Shown: positions 17,357 to 26,924, counted from the stretch's first letter. The stretch is DNA of 64,000 nucleotides from Falsirhodobacter deserti (GCF_004015795.1 NZ_ML137218.1:1959811-2023810), one strand, 5' to 3'. The notes: generated from the letters alone by a model not told the origin. Made by a program: numbers and translations.

Positions 17357-18220
17357 ATGACGCGCATTGTCTATGTGAACGGCGAATACCTTCCCGATAC
17401 GGAAGCCAAGATTTCCATCTTCGACCGCGGCTTCCTGATGGCCGATGCCGTCTACGAGGTGACCTCGGTTCTGGATGGAAAGCTTCTGGATTACGCCGGG
17501 CATGAATCGCGCCTTGCCCGCTCGCTGGACGAGCTGGGGATGGCCAATCCCGTCACGAAAGAGGAACTGCTGGCGATCCACCGCGAACTGGTGTCGCGCA
17601 ACGGCGTCGGCAATGGCCTGGTTTATCTTCAGATCACGCGCGGCAGCGCGGGCGACCGCAGCTTCGTGTTCCCCGATCCGGCCACCACCCCGTCGGGCAT
17701 CGTGCTGTTCACGCAGAAGGTCGATGATCTGGATTTCCCGCCCGCAGCCAAGACGGGCATCAAGGTCATCGCATTCGACGATCTGCGCTGGGGCCGCCGC
17801 GACATCAAGACGGTGCAGCTTCTGTGGCCCTCGATGGCGAAGATGGCGGCAAAGAAGGCCGGTTGCGATGACGCCTTCTTCGTGCAGGACGGGATGGTGA
17901 CGGAAGGCTCCGCCTCCAACGCTTATATCGTGAAGGGCAACCGCATCATCACGCGCCCGCTGTCCAACGATATCCTGCACGGCATCACCCGCGCCACGCT
18001 GCTGAAATACGCCGCCGAAGCCCAGTTCGAGATCGAGGAACGCGCCTTCACCATCGCCGAGGCGCAGGCCGCGGACGAAGCTTTCGTGACCGGCGCCTCC
18101 ACTTTCGTGATGCCGGTGGTGGAAGTTGACGGCGCAAAAGTGGGCAGCGGCACGCCCGGCCCCGTCGCCACCCGCCTGCGCGAGCTTTACATCGAGGAAG
18201 CGAAAAAGGCCGCGATCTAA
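17357..18220 (+). CDS. D-amino-acid transaminase (fold type IV)
   Basis: 287-aa class IV PLP aminotransferase close to D-alanine transaminase. FDRGFLMADAVYEVT near residues 23-37 and RDIKTVQLLWPSMAKMAAK with the Schiff-base lysine near residue 145 are diagnostic, as are EGSASNAYIV and ITRATLL. It would exchange amino groups between D-alanine/D-glutamate and 2-oxo acids. ATG 17351 overlaps the dgcA stop (ATGA), but GGGG at 17347-17350 is correctly spaced for ATG 17357, which I used. It completes a D-amino-acid operon with dgcN-dgcA. Confidence 0.85.
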   Translation: MTRIVYVNGEYLPDTEAKISIFDRGFLMADAVYEVTSVLDGKLLDYAGHESRLARSLDELGMANPVTKEELLAIHRELVSRNGVGNGLVYLQITRGSAGDRSFVFPDPATTPSGIVLFTQKVDDLDFPPAAKTGIKVIAFDDLRWGRRDIKTVQLLWPSMAKMAAKKAGCDDAFFVQDGMVTEGSASNAYIVKGNRIITRPLSNDILHGITRATLLKYAAEAQFEIEERAFTIAEAQAADEAFVTGASTFVMPVVEVDGAKVGSGTPGPVATRLRELYIEEAKKAAI

Positions 18221-18384
18221 CGGCGCGGCGCGCTTTCGCGCAACCACACCTCGGCGGCATCCTCTTCGCGGGGGGCCGCCATGCGGGACGCGTCCCGCGT
18301 CACATGCGGAAGATCGACGGGCGGGCGAGCCGTTGCAGGGCCGCCCAGCCCAAGGCAGATCATCGCAGCAAAAAGTCGCAACAT
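18217..18384 (-). CDS. Small secreted protein of 55 aa
   Basis: Short open frame with a clear Sec-type signal (MLRLFAAMICLGLGGPATA) followed by about 36 polar residues rich in Arg, Glu and Pro. GGAG stands 7 nt upstream of the ATG at 18384. The stop overlaps that of the D-amino-acid transaminase (convergent, 4 bp). It lies just downstream of the N-formylglutamate amidohydrolase gene on the same strand. Function unknown and no family recognised. Confidence 0.6.
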   Translation of the reverse strand: MLRLFAAMICLGLGGPATARPPVDLPHVTRDASRMAAPREEDAAEVWLRESAPRR

Positions 18385-18435
18385 GGGATGGCTCCGTTCC
18401 AGGTGCGGCAATGATGGGGCTGCCACACCCTCACG

Positions 18436-19185
18436 TCAAAACGCCATCGCGTGATCCAGATCGGCCACCGCCGCCGCGACGACCGGGGCAAGCCGGTCCG
18501 CCCATGCCGCCTGCCCCGCAGGGCTTCGGATCAGGTCGTTGCGCAATTCGATCAGCGTGTTGTGTCGCCCCTTCTGCAATGCGTGGCGATCGATGGCATC
18601 GCCCGGAAGGTGCCCCGAATAGGGTTCGTTGTCGCCAGTGCAGATGTCCGGCTCGGCCCGCAGACGGGCGATCAGCCGCTGGCTCAGCCTGTCGTTCAGG
18701 GGCGAATGCAGCACGCCCACATGCCACGGTCGCTGCGCCCGCCCGTTCAGGCGCGGCGTGAAACTGTGGATCGACACGATCACGGTATCGTCCCGCCGCG
18801 CCGCCAGCCGCGCCAGCGCCGCGTGATAAGGGCGGTAAAGCGTGTCCAGCCGCCGCTCCACCTCTGCCGCATCGACATGGCGGTTGGCGGGGATGATCGT
18901 GCCGTCATAAAGGCGCATCACCAGCGTGGGATCATCCTCTCCCCGGTTCGGATCGATGACGAGGCGCGAGAAATCCGACAGCACCGCCGTCGCCCCCAAA
19001 CGGTCCGCCAGCGCCACCGCCAGCCCGGCCGCGCCCACGTCGAAGGCGATGTGGCGGTTCATGTCTTCGGCCGCGATTCCCAGATCGCCGCCGTTCACAT
19101 CGCCCGGCACGCGGTTGCTTGCGTGATCGCAAGTGACCAGAATCTGGGCGTCGCGATTTTCGCCATGGATACGGAACGGGTGCAC
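18436..19185 (-). CDS. N-formylglutamate amidohydrolase family protein
   Basis: 249-aa FGase-family (DUF-type HutG2) zinc hydrolase. ILVTCDHASNRVPGD at residues about 15-29 (metal-binding His) and VSIHSFTPRLNGRAQRPWHVGVLH in the middle are family hallmarks; the C-terminal HNTLIELRNDLI block is also conserved. It hydrolyses N-acyl glutamate to L-glutamate. The start is GTG 19185 with AAGGAGGG upstream. There are no other histidine-utilisation genes here. Next to the D-glutamate genes it is a candidate for the deacylase that releases L-glutamate from N-acetyl-L-glutamate (inference). Confidence 0.85.
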   Translation of the reverse strand: MHPFRIHGENRDAQILVTCDHASNRVPGDVNGGDLGIAAEDMNRHIAFDVGAAGLAVALADRLGATAVLSDFSRLVIDPNRGEDDPTLVMRLYDGTIIPANRHVDAAEVERRLDTLYRPYHAALARLAARRDDTVIVSIHSFTPRLNGRAQRPWHVGVLHSPLNDRLSQRLIARLRAEPDICTGDNEPYSGHLPGDAIDRHALQKGRHNTLIELRNDLIRSPAGQAAWADRLAPVVAAAVADLDHAMAF

Positions 19186-19274
19186 GTGGCCCTCCTTGTC
19201 GCATTTCCTTCGGGTTGACCCTATATCCCGACGAGAACCGAAGCCAGTTGCGAGGGATGTTGTGCGCTAACACG

Positions 19275-19786
19275 AAAGCGGGCAAAACATCCCCAAGGAA
19301 TGGGAGAATTGAATGAGACGCCTTCGCAACGTCAAGATCGTGGCCACGCTTGGTCCTGCTTCCAGCAGCTACGAGGTGATCCGCGCACTGTTTGAGGCCG
19401 GTGCCGACGTGTTCCGCCTGAACATGAGCCACGGAAGCCATGACGACATCCGTGCGAGGCACGAGATTATCCGCCGGATCGAAAGCGACACGGGCCGCCC
19501 CATCGGCATCCTTGCCGACCTTCAGGGCCCAAAGCGGGCAAAACATCCCCAAGGAATGGGAGAATTGAATGAGACGCCTTCGCAACGTCAAGATCGTGGC
19601 CACGCTTGGTCCTGCTTCCAGCAGCTACGAGGTGATCCGCGCACTGTTTGAGGCCGGTGCCGACGTGTTCCGCCTGAACATGAGCCACGGAAGCCATGAC
19701 GACATCCGTGCGAGGCACGAGATTATCCGCCGGATCGAAAGCGACACGGGCCGCCCCATCGGCATCCTTGCCGACCTTCAGGGCCC
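19275..19786 (+). repeat. Exact 256-bp tandem duplication of the pyk 5' end
   Basis: Bases 19275-19530 and 19531-19786 read identically. Each unit contains 38 bp of pyk leader including the GGGAG ribosome-binding site, the ATG and the first 218 bp of coding sequence. Bases flanking the units differ (G versus C at the left edge, A versus G at the right). 256 is not a multiple of three, so the first copy shifts frame at the junction. The junction shows short imperfect homology (CGAAAGC versus CGAAGC). Confidence 0.95.
19313..19651 (+). pseudogene. Truncated duplicate of pyk (5' 73 codons plus frameshifted tail)
   Basis: This frame starts with its own RBS and ATG and reads the first 73 residues of pyruvate kinase (through ILADLQGP), then at the duplication junction runs out of frame for 39 more residues to a stop at 19651 inside the intact copy. 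It is nearest the presumed promoter, so it would be transcribed and translated first. The product would lack the active-site barrel and the B domain and should be non-functional. Ribosomes terminating at 19651 pass over the RBS and start of the real gene. Confidence 0.85.
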
Positions 19787-21014
19787 GAAGCTGCGCGTCG
19801 GCGTGTTCGCAAACGATTCCGAGGAACTGGCCGAAGGCGCACCCTTCCGTCTGGACCTGTCGGATGCGCCGGGCGATGCCACGCGCGTGAACCTGCCCCA
19901 CCCCGAGATTTTCGCCGCGCTGGAGCCGGGGGCTTCGCTTCTGGTCAATGACGGGAAGATCCGCCTGCGGGTGCACGAATGCGGCACCGATTTCGCCAAT
20001 TGCGTGGTGGAAGTCGGCGGCACCATTTCGAACCGCAAGGGTGTGAACGTGCCGGACGTGGTGCTGCCGCTGGCGGCGCTGTCTGCAAAGGACCGCAAGG
20101 ATCTGGAGTTCATCTGCGATCTGGGCTGTGACTGGCTGGCCCTGTCCTTCGTGCAGCGCCCCGAGGATGTGACCGAGGCACGCGACCTGGCAAAGGGCCG
20201 CGCCGCGATCCTGTCCAAGATCGAGAAGCCGGCCGCCGTGAAGGCCTATGACGCGATTCTGGAAGCGTCGGACGGCATCATGGTCGCGCGGGGCGATCTG
20301 GGCGTGGAACTGCCGGTGCAGGCCGTTCCGCCGATCCAGAAGCGCCTGGTCCGTCTGGCCCGCGCCGCCGCCAAGCCGGTGATCGTGGCCACGCAGATGC
20401 TGGAATCGATGATCGATTCGCCCGTTCCCACGCGGGCCGAGGTGTCGGACGTCGCCACCGCCATCTATGAAGGCGCCGATGCGGTGATGCTGTCTGCCGA
20501 ATCCGCTGCCGGCCATTATCCGGTGGAAGCGGTAACGACGATGAACAACGTCGCCATCTCGGTCGAAAGCGACAGCACCTACCGCGAGGTGATCGAGGCA
20601 AGCCGCTCGGCCAAGCGCGCCTCGGTTGCCGATGCGATCGTGGCCGCCGCGCGCGAAATTGCGGAAAGCACGCCGATCAAGGCGATCTGCTGCTTCTCGC
20701 AAACCGGCACCACGGTGTCGCTGGTGGCCCGTGAACGCCCGCGCGTGCCAATCATGGCGCTGACGCCGCTGATGGAAACCGCGCGGCGCATGACGCTGAC
20801 ATGGGGCACCCATTGCGCGATCACCGAATCACAGCACCGCTTCAAGGGGGCGGTTCTGGCCGCGGCCAAGGCCGCACGGCAATACGGCTTCGCGACCGAG
20901 GATGAACAGATCGTCGTGACCGCCGGCGTGCCCTTCAACCGTGCCGGCACCACGAACATCCTGCGCGTCGCCCCTTGCGACGAACGCCGGATCGTCAGCG
21001 CCGAGTTCGAATAA
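19569..21014 (+). CDS. pyk: Pyruvate kinase
   Basis: 481-aa glycolytic enzyme forming pyruvate and ATP from phosphoenolpyruvate and ADP. Intact: N-terminal [27 protein letters not shown] in the B-domain region, the catalytic SKIEKPAAV and [12 protein letters not shown], and the family signature [10 protein letters not shown] with [25 protein letters not shown]. Its 5' region (RBS, start and 72 codons plus two bases) exists twice in tandem, so transcripts from the original promoter carry an extra 256-nt leader containing a truncated ORF. Confidence 0.97.
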   Translation: MRRLRNVKIVATLGPASSSYEVIRALFEAGADVFRLNMSHGSHDDIRARHEIIRRIESDTGRPIGILADLQGPKLRVGVFANDSEELAEGAPFRLDLSDAPGDATRVNLPHPEIFAALEPGASLLVNDGKIRLRVHECGTDFANCVVEVGGTISNRKGVNVPDVVLPLAALSAKDRKDLEFICDLGCDWLALSFVQRPEDVTEARDLAKGRAAILSKIEKPAAVKAYDAILEASDGIMVARGDLGVELPVQAVPPIQKRLVRLARAAAKPVIVATQMLESMIDSPVPTRAEVSDVATAIYEGADAVMLSAESAAGHYPVEAVTTMNNVAISVESDSTYREVIEASRSAKRASVADAIVAAAREIAESTPIKAICCFSQTGTTVSLVARERPRVPIMALTPLMETARRMTLTWGTHCAITESQHRFKGAVLAAAKAARQYGFATEDEQIVVTAGVPFNRAGTTNILRVAPCDERRIVSAEFE

Positions 21015-21016
21015 GC

Positions 21017-21045
21017 TTGCAGCGGGCGGTGTTCCACCTTATACG
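21017..21045 (+). promoter_or_regulatory. rpmI: Candidate promoter of rpmI-rplT
   Basis: TTGCAG and TATACG with 17-bp spacing start just after the pyk stop. Predicted start near 21052 gives a leader of about 70 nt that contains the hairpin described next. Confidence 0.4.
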
Positions 21046-21060
21046 CCGCCCCCTGATACC

Positions 21061-21097
21061 CGCGCGCCCGGCCGATGTGGCATTGCCGTGGCGCGCG
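21061..21097 (+). repeat. Leader hairpin upstream of rpmI
   Basis: CGCGCGCC and GGCGCGCG form a perfect 8-bp stem around 21 nt, ending 14 nt before the AGAGGAG ribosome-binding site of rpmI. It may act in L20-type autoregulation or attenuation, or as the pyk terminator. It has no T-run. Confidence 0.45.
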
Positions 21098-21123
21098 TTC
21101 ACAACTCGCAAGAGGAGACGAAA

Positions 21124-21324
21124 ATGCCCAAGATGAAGACAAAGTCGGCCGCGAAGAAGCGCTTCAGCTTCACGGCCTCCGGCCGCGTCAAGGCCGGTCC
21201 TGCCGGTAAGCGCCACGGCATGATCAAACGCTCGACGAAATTCATCCGCGACGTCACGGGAACGATGATCCTGTGCGATTCGGACGAGAAGATCGTCAAG
21301 AAATACATGCCCTACAACCGGTAA
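21124..21324 (+). CDS. rpmI: 50S ribosomal protein L35
   Basis: 66-aa basic ribosomal protein bL35. [20 protein letters not shown] and [15 protein letters not shown] are diagnostic, with a C-terminal KKYMPYNR. The RBS AGAGGAG precedes the ATG. It is followed 11 bp later by rplT. infC, often upstream in this operon, is replaced here by pyk. Confidence 0.98.
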   Translation: MPKMKTKSAAKKRFSFTASGRVKAGPAGKRHGMIKRSTKFIRDVTGTMILCDSDEKIVKKYMPYNR

Positions 21325-21335
21325 GGAGAGCGTAG

Positions 21336-21698
21336 ATGTCCCGCGTTAAATCCGGCGTCGTCACGCACGCCCGTCACCGTAAAGTCATCAAGGCGGCCAA
21401 AGGCTACTACGCCGCCCGTTCGACGAACTTCCGCACCGCGACCCAGGCCGTCGACAAGGCGAACCAGTACGCGACCCGCGACCGCAAGACCCGCAAGCGC
21501 ACGTTCCGCGCCCTGTGGATCCAGCGCATCAACGCGGCTGTTCGCCTGTTCGACGCCGAGATGACCTATTCGCGCTTCATCAACGGTCTGGCGCTTGCCG
21601 GTATCGAAGTGGACCGCAAGGTTCTGGCCGATCTGGCCGTGCGCGAGCCCGAGGCGTTCAACGCCATCGCGGCCCAGGCGAAAAAAGCCCTCGCCTGA
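21336..21698 (+). CDS. rplT: 50S ribosomal protein L20
   Basis: 120-aa bL20, an early 23S rRNA assembly protein. [33 protein letters not shown] and [13 protein letters not shown] match the family. It is co-transcribed with rpmI and ends at a strong intrinsic terminator. In other bacteria L20 represses its own operon through a leader RNA. Confidence 0.98.
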   Translation: MSRVKSGVVTHARHRKVIKAAKGYYAARSTNFRTATQAVDKANQYATRDRKTRKRTFRALWIQRINAAVRLFDAEMTYSRFINGLALAGIEVDRKVLADLAVREPEAFNAIAAQAKKALA

Positions 21699-21708
21699 TC
21701 TTCGAAAA

Positions 21709-21732
21709 GCCCCGCTTCGGCGGGGTTTTTTA
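21709..21732 (+). terminator. Intrinsic terminator after rplT
   Basis: Stem CCCCGC-TTCG-GCGGGG with a stable TTCG loop followed by TTTTTT and located 11 bp past the rplT stop. Textbook Rho-independent form. Confidence 0.9.
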
Positions 21733-21793
21733 TTGCCCGCCTTGCCAGTCAGCGCCCCTGCGGCTAATCCAAAGCCGGACCAAGGAGGCCGGC

Positions 21794-22876
21794 ATGGACG
21801 GGATCGACACGCTTCGCGACACTTACCTCAACCGCATCAAGGATGCCGGGGATGAGGCTGCGGTGGAGGAGCTTCGTCTTGCCGCGCTTGGCAAGAAGGG
21901 CGAAATCAGCCTGAAGATGCGCGAGCTGGGCAAGATGACGCCCGAGGAGCGCCAGACGACCGGCGCCGCGCTGAACCGTTTGAAGGACGAACTCGACGCA
22001 GCCCTGCGGGCTCGCAAAGCTTCGCTTGCCGATGCCGCGCTGGAACAGCGCCTTGCCGCCGAATGGCTGGACGTGACGCTGCCGGGCCGCCCGCGCCGCT
22101 TCGGCACCATCCACCCTGTCAGCCAGGTCATGGACGAGCTGACCGCCATCTTCGCCGATATGGGCTTTTCCGTTGCCGAAGGCCCGCAGGTCGAATCCGA
22201 CTGGTACAACTTCGACGCGCTGAACATCCCGCCCGAACACCCCGCGCGGCAGGAACATGACACCTTTTTCATGCATCGTGCGGAAGGCGATGACCGCCCG
22301 CCCCACGTGCTGCGCACCCACACCTCGCCCGTGCAGATCCGCGCGATGACGCAGCAGGGCGCGCCAATCCGCGTGATCGCCCCCGGCCGCGTGTATCGCA
22401 TGGACATGGATCAGACCCACACGCCGATGTTCCACCAGGTCGAAGGCCTCGCCATCGACAAGAACATCTCCATGGCCAACCTGAAATGGGTGCTGGAGGA
22501 GTTCTGCCGTGCCTTCTTCGAGGTGCCCTCGGTCGAACTGCGTTTCCGCGCGTCCCACTTCCCCTTCACCGAACCCTCGGCCGAGGTGGATATCCGCTGT
22601 TCATGGGCGAACGGCCAGCTGAAGATCGGCGAAGGTGACGACTGGATGGAAATCCTCGGCTCCGGCATGGTGCATCCGAAGGTGCTGAAGGCCGCGGGTG
22701 TCGATCCCGACCAGTGGCAGGGCTTCGCCTTCGGCATGGGCATCGACCGGCTTGCGATGCTGAAATACGGCATCCCCGACCTGCGCGCCTTCTTCGAATC
22801 CGATCTGCGCTGGCTGCGCCATTACGGCTTCGCCTCGCTTGACATGCCCGACCTTGCCAGCGGGCTGAGCCGCTAA
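21794..22876 (+). CDS. pheS: Phenylalanyl-tRNA synthetase alpha subunit
   Basis: 360-aa class II aminoacyl-tRNA synthetase catalytic subunit. An N-terminal coiled coil (about residues 1-90) precedes the catalytic domain with motif 2 ([30 protein letters not shown]) and motif 3 ([17 protein letters not shown]). The start at 21794 follows AAGGAGG and gives the normal length. It forms an alpha2-beta2 enzyme with PheT, whose gene starts 12 bp downstream. Confidence 0.98.
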   Translation: MDGIDTLRDTYLNRIKDAGDEAAVEELRLAALGKKGEISLKMRELGKMTPEERQTTGAALNRLKDELDAALRARKASLADAALEQRLAAEWLDVTLPGRPRRFGTIHPVSQVMDELTAIFADMGFSVAEGPQVESDWYNFDALNIPPEHPARQEHDTFFMHRAEGDDRPPHVLRTHTSPVQIRAMTQQGAPIRVIAPGRVYRMDMDQTHTPMFHQVEGLAIDKNISMANLKWVLEEFCRAFFEVPSVELRFRASHFPFTEPSAEVDIRCSWANGQLKIGEGDDWMEILGSGMVHPKVLKAAGVDPDQWQGFAFGMGIDRLAMLKYGIPDLRAFFESDLRWLRHYGFASLDMPDLASGLSR

Positions 22877-22888
22877 GGAGATACAGAC

Positions 22889-25276
22889 ATGAAATTCACC
22901 CTCTCCTGGCTCAAGACCCACCTCGACACGGCTGCAAGCCTTGATGACATCGCCTATGCCCTGACCGATCTGGGGCTGGAGGTGGAAGGCATCACGGATC
23001 CCGCCGCGAAGCTGAAAAACTTCACGCTGGCCAAGGTCCTGCATGCCGAACAGCATCCGGATGCAGACCGCCTGCGCGTGTGCCGCGTCCAGACCGATGA
23101 AGGCGAAAAGCAGATCGTCTGCGGTGCTCCGAACGCTCGCGAAGGCATCACCGTGGTGCTGTGCAAACCCGGCGATTACGTTCCCGGCATCGACACCACG
23201 CTGGGCGTGGGCAAGATCCGCGGCATCGAATCCCACGGCATGATGGCGTCCGAACGTGAGTTGGAGCTTTCGGACGAACATAACGGCATCATCGAGCTGC
23301 CCTCGGGTGAAGTCGGCGAGCGGTTCGTTGACTGGCTGGCCGCGAACCGCCCCGGCGCGGTCGATCCGATGATCCACATCAAGATCACGCCGAACCGCCC
23401 CGATGCCCTTGGCGTGCGCGGCATCGCACGCGATCTGGCGGCGCGCGGCCTTGGCACGCTGAAGCCGCTGGTGGTTGAGCCGGTTATTGGCAACTTCCCG
23501 AACCCGATCACCGTGCGCACGGAAACCGAAGGCTGCCCCCTGTTCGCGGGCCGCGTGATCCGCGGCGTGAAGAACGGTCCCTCGCCCGCTTGGCTGCAAC
23601 AGCGGCTGATGGCAATCGGCCTGCGTCCGATCTCGGTTCTGGTGGATATCACCAACTTCTTCACCTTCGACCTGAACCGCCCGCTGCACGTGTTCGATGC
23701 AGGCAAGGTGAAGGGCGATCTGGTCGTCCGGTCCGCGCAGGATGGCGAAACCCTGCAGGCGCTGGATGGCAAGACCTATACCCTTCGCCCCGGCATGGTG
23801 GTCATCGCCGATGATACCGGCGTCGAATCCCTTGGCGGCATCATGGGCGGCGAGGTTTCGGGCTGCGACGAGGCGACCACCGATGTTTATCTGGAAGCCG
23901 CCTACTTCGATCCGATCACCACGGCCACCACGGGCCGCGCACTGAAGATCAACTCCGACGCGCGCTATCGCTTCGAACGCGGCATCGACCCCGCCTTCAC
24001 GCTGGAGGGGATGGAACTTGCGACGCGCATGATCCTCGACCTGTGCGGGGGGGAGGCATCGGAGGTGCAGGTGGCAGGTGCCGTGCCGGACACGGCCCGC
24101 GCCTATCGCCTCGACACCGACCGCGTCGTGTCGCTGGTCGGGATGGAGATCGCGGCCGAAGAACAGCGCGCAACGCTGGAAGCGCTTGGCTTCCGGCTGG
24201 AAGGCGACATGGCCCATGTGCCCTCATGGCGCCCGGATGTGCTGGGAGAGGCTGATCTGGTCGAGGAAATCGCCCGCGTTGCTTCCCTTACCAAGCTGCA
24301 GGGCAAACCCCTGCCCCGCACCGCTGCCGGTGTGCCGCTGCCGATCCTGACGCCGCTGCAACAGCGCGAGAAGATGGCGCGGCGGACGCTGGCATCGATC
24401 GGCTATAACGAATGCGTCACCTACAGCTTCATCAATGCAGGCGATGCGGCGCTGTTCGGCGGCGGCGCGGATGCCGTGCGGGTGGAAAACCCCATCAGCA
24501 GCGAGATGACGCATCTGCGGCCCGACCTACTTCCGGGCCTGCTGCGGGCCGCGGCCCGCAATCAGGCGCGCGGTTTCGCCGACATGGCCCTGTTTGAGGT
24601 TGGCCCCGCCTTTACGGGTGGCGAACCCGGCGAGCAGGTGCTGCAAGCGACCGGCCTGCTGATCGGTGCCAGCGCCGTGCGTGACACCTTCGGATCGCGC
24701 CGCCCGGTGGACTTGTTCGACGCCAAGGCAGATGCAGAGGCGATCCTTGCCGCCCTTGGCGCCCCCGCGAAGGTGCAGATCAGCCGCAAGGCGGCGGGCT
24801 GGTGGCATCCGGGACGCTCTGGCGTCATCGGTCTGGGGCCGAACGCGCTGGCGACGTTCGGAGAGGTGCATCCGCGCATCCTGCATGCGCTGGATGTGAA
24901 GGGCCCCGCAGTTGCCTTCACGATCAACATTGCCAAGATCCCCTATCCCAAGGTGAAAACGCCGACGCGGCCCGCACTGGTCCTGTCGGACCTGCAGGCG
25001 GTGGACCGTGATTTCGCCTTTGTTGTGGACGCACAGGTGGAGGCGCTGACGCTTGTCAACGCGGCTGCCGGTGCAGACAAGGCGCTGATCGAAAGCGTGC
25101 GCGTGTTCGACCAGTTCGCGACCGATGCGCAAAAGGCCGAGGGCAAAAAATCCCTCGCCCTGACCGTGCGCCTGCAACCGACGGACAAAACGCTGACCGA
25201 CAAGGATATCGAGGCGGCCAGCGCCAAGATCATCGAAAAGGTGGCAAAGGCAACAGGCGCGACATTGCGCGCCTGA
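22889..25276 (+). CDS. pheT: Phenylalanyl-tRNA synthetase beta subunit
   Basis: 795-aa beta subunit. N-terminal tRNA-binding OB domain (residues about 40-150, LRVCRVQTDEGEKQIVCGAPN), B3/B4 editing domain in the middle, B5 (DNA-binding-like) domain, and a C-terminal anticodon-binding FDX domain. It edits mischarged Tyr-tRNA(Phe) and binds tRNA. The end is only 5 bp from the convergent panC stop, so no terminator fits between them. Confidence 0.98.
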   Translation: MKFTLSWLKTHLDTAASLDDIAYALTDLGLEVEGITDPAAKLKNFTLAKVLHAEQHPDADRLRVCRVQTDEGEKQIVCGAPNAREGITVVLCKPGDYVPGIDTTLGVGKIRGIESHGMMASERELELSDEHNGIIELPSGEVGERFVDWLAANRPGAVDPMIHIKITPNRPDALGVRGIARDLAARGLGTLKPLVVEPVIGNFPNPITVRTETEGCPLFAGRVIRGVKNGPSPAWLQQRLMAIGLRPISVLVDITNFFTFDLNRPLHVFDAGKVKGDLVVRSAQDGETLQALDGKTYTLRPGMVVIADDTGVESLGGIMGGEVSGCDEATTDVYLEAAYFDPITTATTGRALKINSDARYRFERGIDPAFTLEGMELATRMILDLCGGEASEVQVAGAVPDTARAYRLDTDRVVSLVGMEIAAEEQRATLEALGFRLEGDMAHVPSWRPDVLGEADLVEEIARVASLTKLQGKPLPRTAAGVPLPILTPLQQREKMARRTLASIGYNECVTYSFINAGDAALFGGGADAVRVENPISSEMTHLRPDLLPGLLRAAARNQARGFADMALFEVGPAFTGGEPGEQVLQATGLLIGASAVRDTFGSRRPVDLFDAKADAEAILAALGAPAKVQISRKAAGWWHPGRSGVIGLGPNALATFGEVHPRILHALDVKGPAVAFTINIAKIPYPKVKTPTRPALVLSDLQAVDRDFAFVVDAQVEALTLVNAAAGADKALIESVRVFDQFATDAQKAEGKKSLALTVRLQPTDKTLTDKDIEAASAKIIEKVAKATGATLRA

Positions 25277-25281
25277 CTCCA

Positions 25282-26106
25282 TCAGACGGCGATGTTGTCG
25301 ATCAGACGCACGCCGTCGATCCACGCCGCTGCAAGCATACGGGCCGGTCGGGACAACGTCTCGGTCGGCTCAAGTGTTTCGGCATCACAGAGTTCGACAT
25401 AATCGATCTCGGCAAATCCTGCCTTTCGCAGCGCCTGCCGTGCCTGATCCAGCGCATGGTCGATCGCAACACCGCTGCGGATCGCCTGTGCCGCATCACG
25501 CATCGCACCATACATCAGGCGCGCATCGTCGCGCGATGCCGTCAGCCTGCGATTGCGCGAGGACATGGCAAGGCCATCCGCCTCGCGCACCGTTTCGCAG
25601 CCCTTGATCCGGATAGGCAGGTTCAGATCGGCCACGAACCGGCGCACGATCTGAAGCTGCTGCCAGTCCTTTTCCCCGAAGAAGGCAATATCGGCCTGCG
25701 ACATCGAGAACAGTTTCGTCACCACCGTGGCCATGCCGTTGAAATGGCCGGGCCGGTGCGCACCCTCCAGCAGGTCCGACAGGCCGCCCACCTGAACCGT
25801 GCTGGCGAATCCCGCCGGATACATCTCCTCCACCGAGGGGATGAAAACTGCGTCGACCCCATCCAGCAGGGCCACGTCGCGCGCCTCGTCACGGGGATAC
25901 TTCGCCAGATCCTCGGGGTTGTTGAACTGGATCGGGTTCACGAAGATCGACACGATCACCCGTCCACATTCGGCCCGGGCGCTGTTCACAAGGCTCAGAT
26001 GCCCGTCATGCAGCGCGCCCATGGTGGGAACCAGCCCGACGGTCTGCCCCGCCGCCTTCCACGCCGCAACCTGTGCACGCAGATCGGCCACAGTCCGAAC
26101 GATCAT
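25282..26106 (-). CDS. panC: Pantothenate synthetase
   Basis: 274-aa ATP-dependent ligase joining pantoate and beta-alanine. [15 protein letters not shown] near residue 26 holds the HxGH nucleotide-binding motif; [18 protein letters not shown] and [15 protein letters not shown] are conserved. The second signature motif is read as MSSRNRRL rather than KMSKS. The start overlaps the panB stop by 4 bp (ATGA), so it is coupled to panB. Confidence 0.97.
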   Translation of the reverse strand: MIVRTVADLRAQVAAWKAAGQTVGLVPTMGALHDGHLSLVNSARAECGRVIVSIFVNPIQFNNPEDLAKYPRDEARDVALLDGVDAVFIPSVEEMYPAGFASTVQVGGLSDLLEGAHRPGHFNGMATVVTKLFSMSQADIAFFGEKDWQQLQIVRRFVADLNLPIRIKGCETVREADGLAMSSRNRRLTASRDDARLMYGAMRDAAQAIRSGVAIDHALDQARQALRKAGFAEIDYVELCDAETLEPTETLSRPARMLAAAWIDGVRLIDNIAV

Positions 26107-26924
26107 TTGACGGCATCCCCGAAGCTGTGTTCCGGTGCCGGGAAGGCGCCGCTTCGCACCTCGGCGGCATAGGCGGCGATGGCGCGATCCGCTTCACCCG
26201 CCAGATCGGCATAGCGCTTGACGAACTTGGGGCGGAAATCGGCGAAGAGGCCCAGCATGTCATCCACGACGAGGATCTGTCCGTCACATCCTGCGCCAGC
26301 GCCGATGCCGATGGTCGGTATCTTCAGTGCCTCGGTGATCTGGCGGCCCAGCGATTCCGGGACCTTTTCCAGAACGACGGCGAAAGCCCCGGCATCCGCC
26401 ACGGCCTGCGCATCGGCCAGAATACGTTCGCGGTCCGCATTGCGCCCTTGAACCTTGTAGCCGCCAAGTGTGTTCACCGCCTGCGGCGTCAGCCCGATAT
26501 GCGCCATGACCGGCACGCCGCGCGCCACCAGAAACGCGATCGTTTCGGCCATATGCGCGCCCCCCTCCAGCTTCACCGCTGCGGCCCCCGTTTCCGCCAG
26601 CAAGCGCGAGGCGTTGCGGAAGGCCTGTTGCGGGCTTTCCTCGTAACTGCCGAAGGGCAGATCGATCACGCAAAATGCGCGGGACAACCCGCGCATCACC
26701 GCCTGCCCGTGCAGGATCATCATCTCCATCGTGACGCCAAGCGTGGACGGCAAACCGTGCAGCACCATGCCAAGGCTATCGCCCACCAGCACAATGTCGC
26801 AATGGGCATCCACCTGCCGGGCCATCGGCGTGGTATAGGCCGTCAGGCAAACGAGCGGAGTTGCCCCCTTTGCCCCGAGGATGTCCGGAACCGTCAGGCT
26901 CCGGCTTTGAACATTGGCGCTCAT
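26103..26924 (-). CDS. panB: 3-methyl-2-oxobutanoate hydroxymethyltransferase
   Basis: 273-aa TIM-barrel ketopantoate hydroxymethyltransferase, the first committed step of pantothenate synthesis. [16 protein letters not shown] and [10 protein letters not shown] are family blocks, and KLEGG carries substrate-contacting residues. The ATG at 26924 has GGGGAGG at ideal distance. First gene of the panB-panC operon. Confidence 0.97.
   Translation of the reverse strand: MSANVQSRSLTVPDILGAKGATPLVCLTAYTTPMARQVDAHCDIVLVGDSLGMVLHGLPSTLGVTMEMMILHGQAVMRGLSRAFCVIDLPFGSYEESPQQAFRNASRLLAETGAAAVKLEGGAHMAETIAFLVARGVPVMAHIGLTPQAVNTLGGYKVQGRNADRERILADAQAVADAGAFAVVLEKVPESLGRQITEALKIPTIGIGAGAGCDGQILVVDDMLGLFADFRPKFVKRYADLAGEADRAIAAYAAEVRSGAFPAPEHSFGDAVK

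Noticed and set aside
19467-20813. Long antisense frame across pyk, including the duplicated part
   Set aside because: Shadow of pyk codons; repeated block in its translation simply reflects the tandem duplication.
22601-24217. Open frame of over 500 codons antisense to pheS/pheT
   Set aside because: Mirror frame of strongly coding pheST; no RBS, no recognisable domain.
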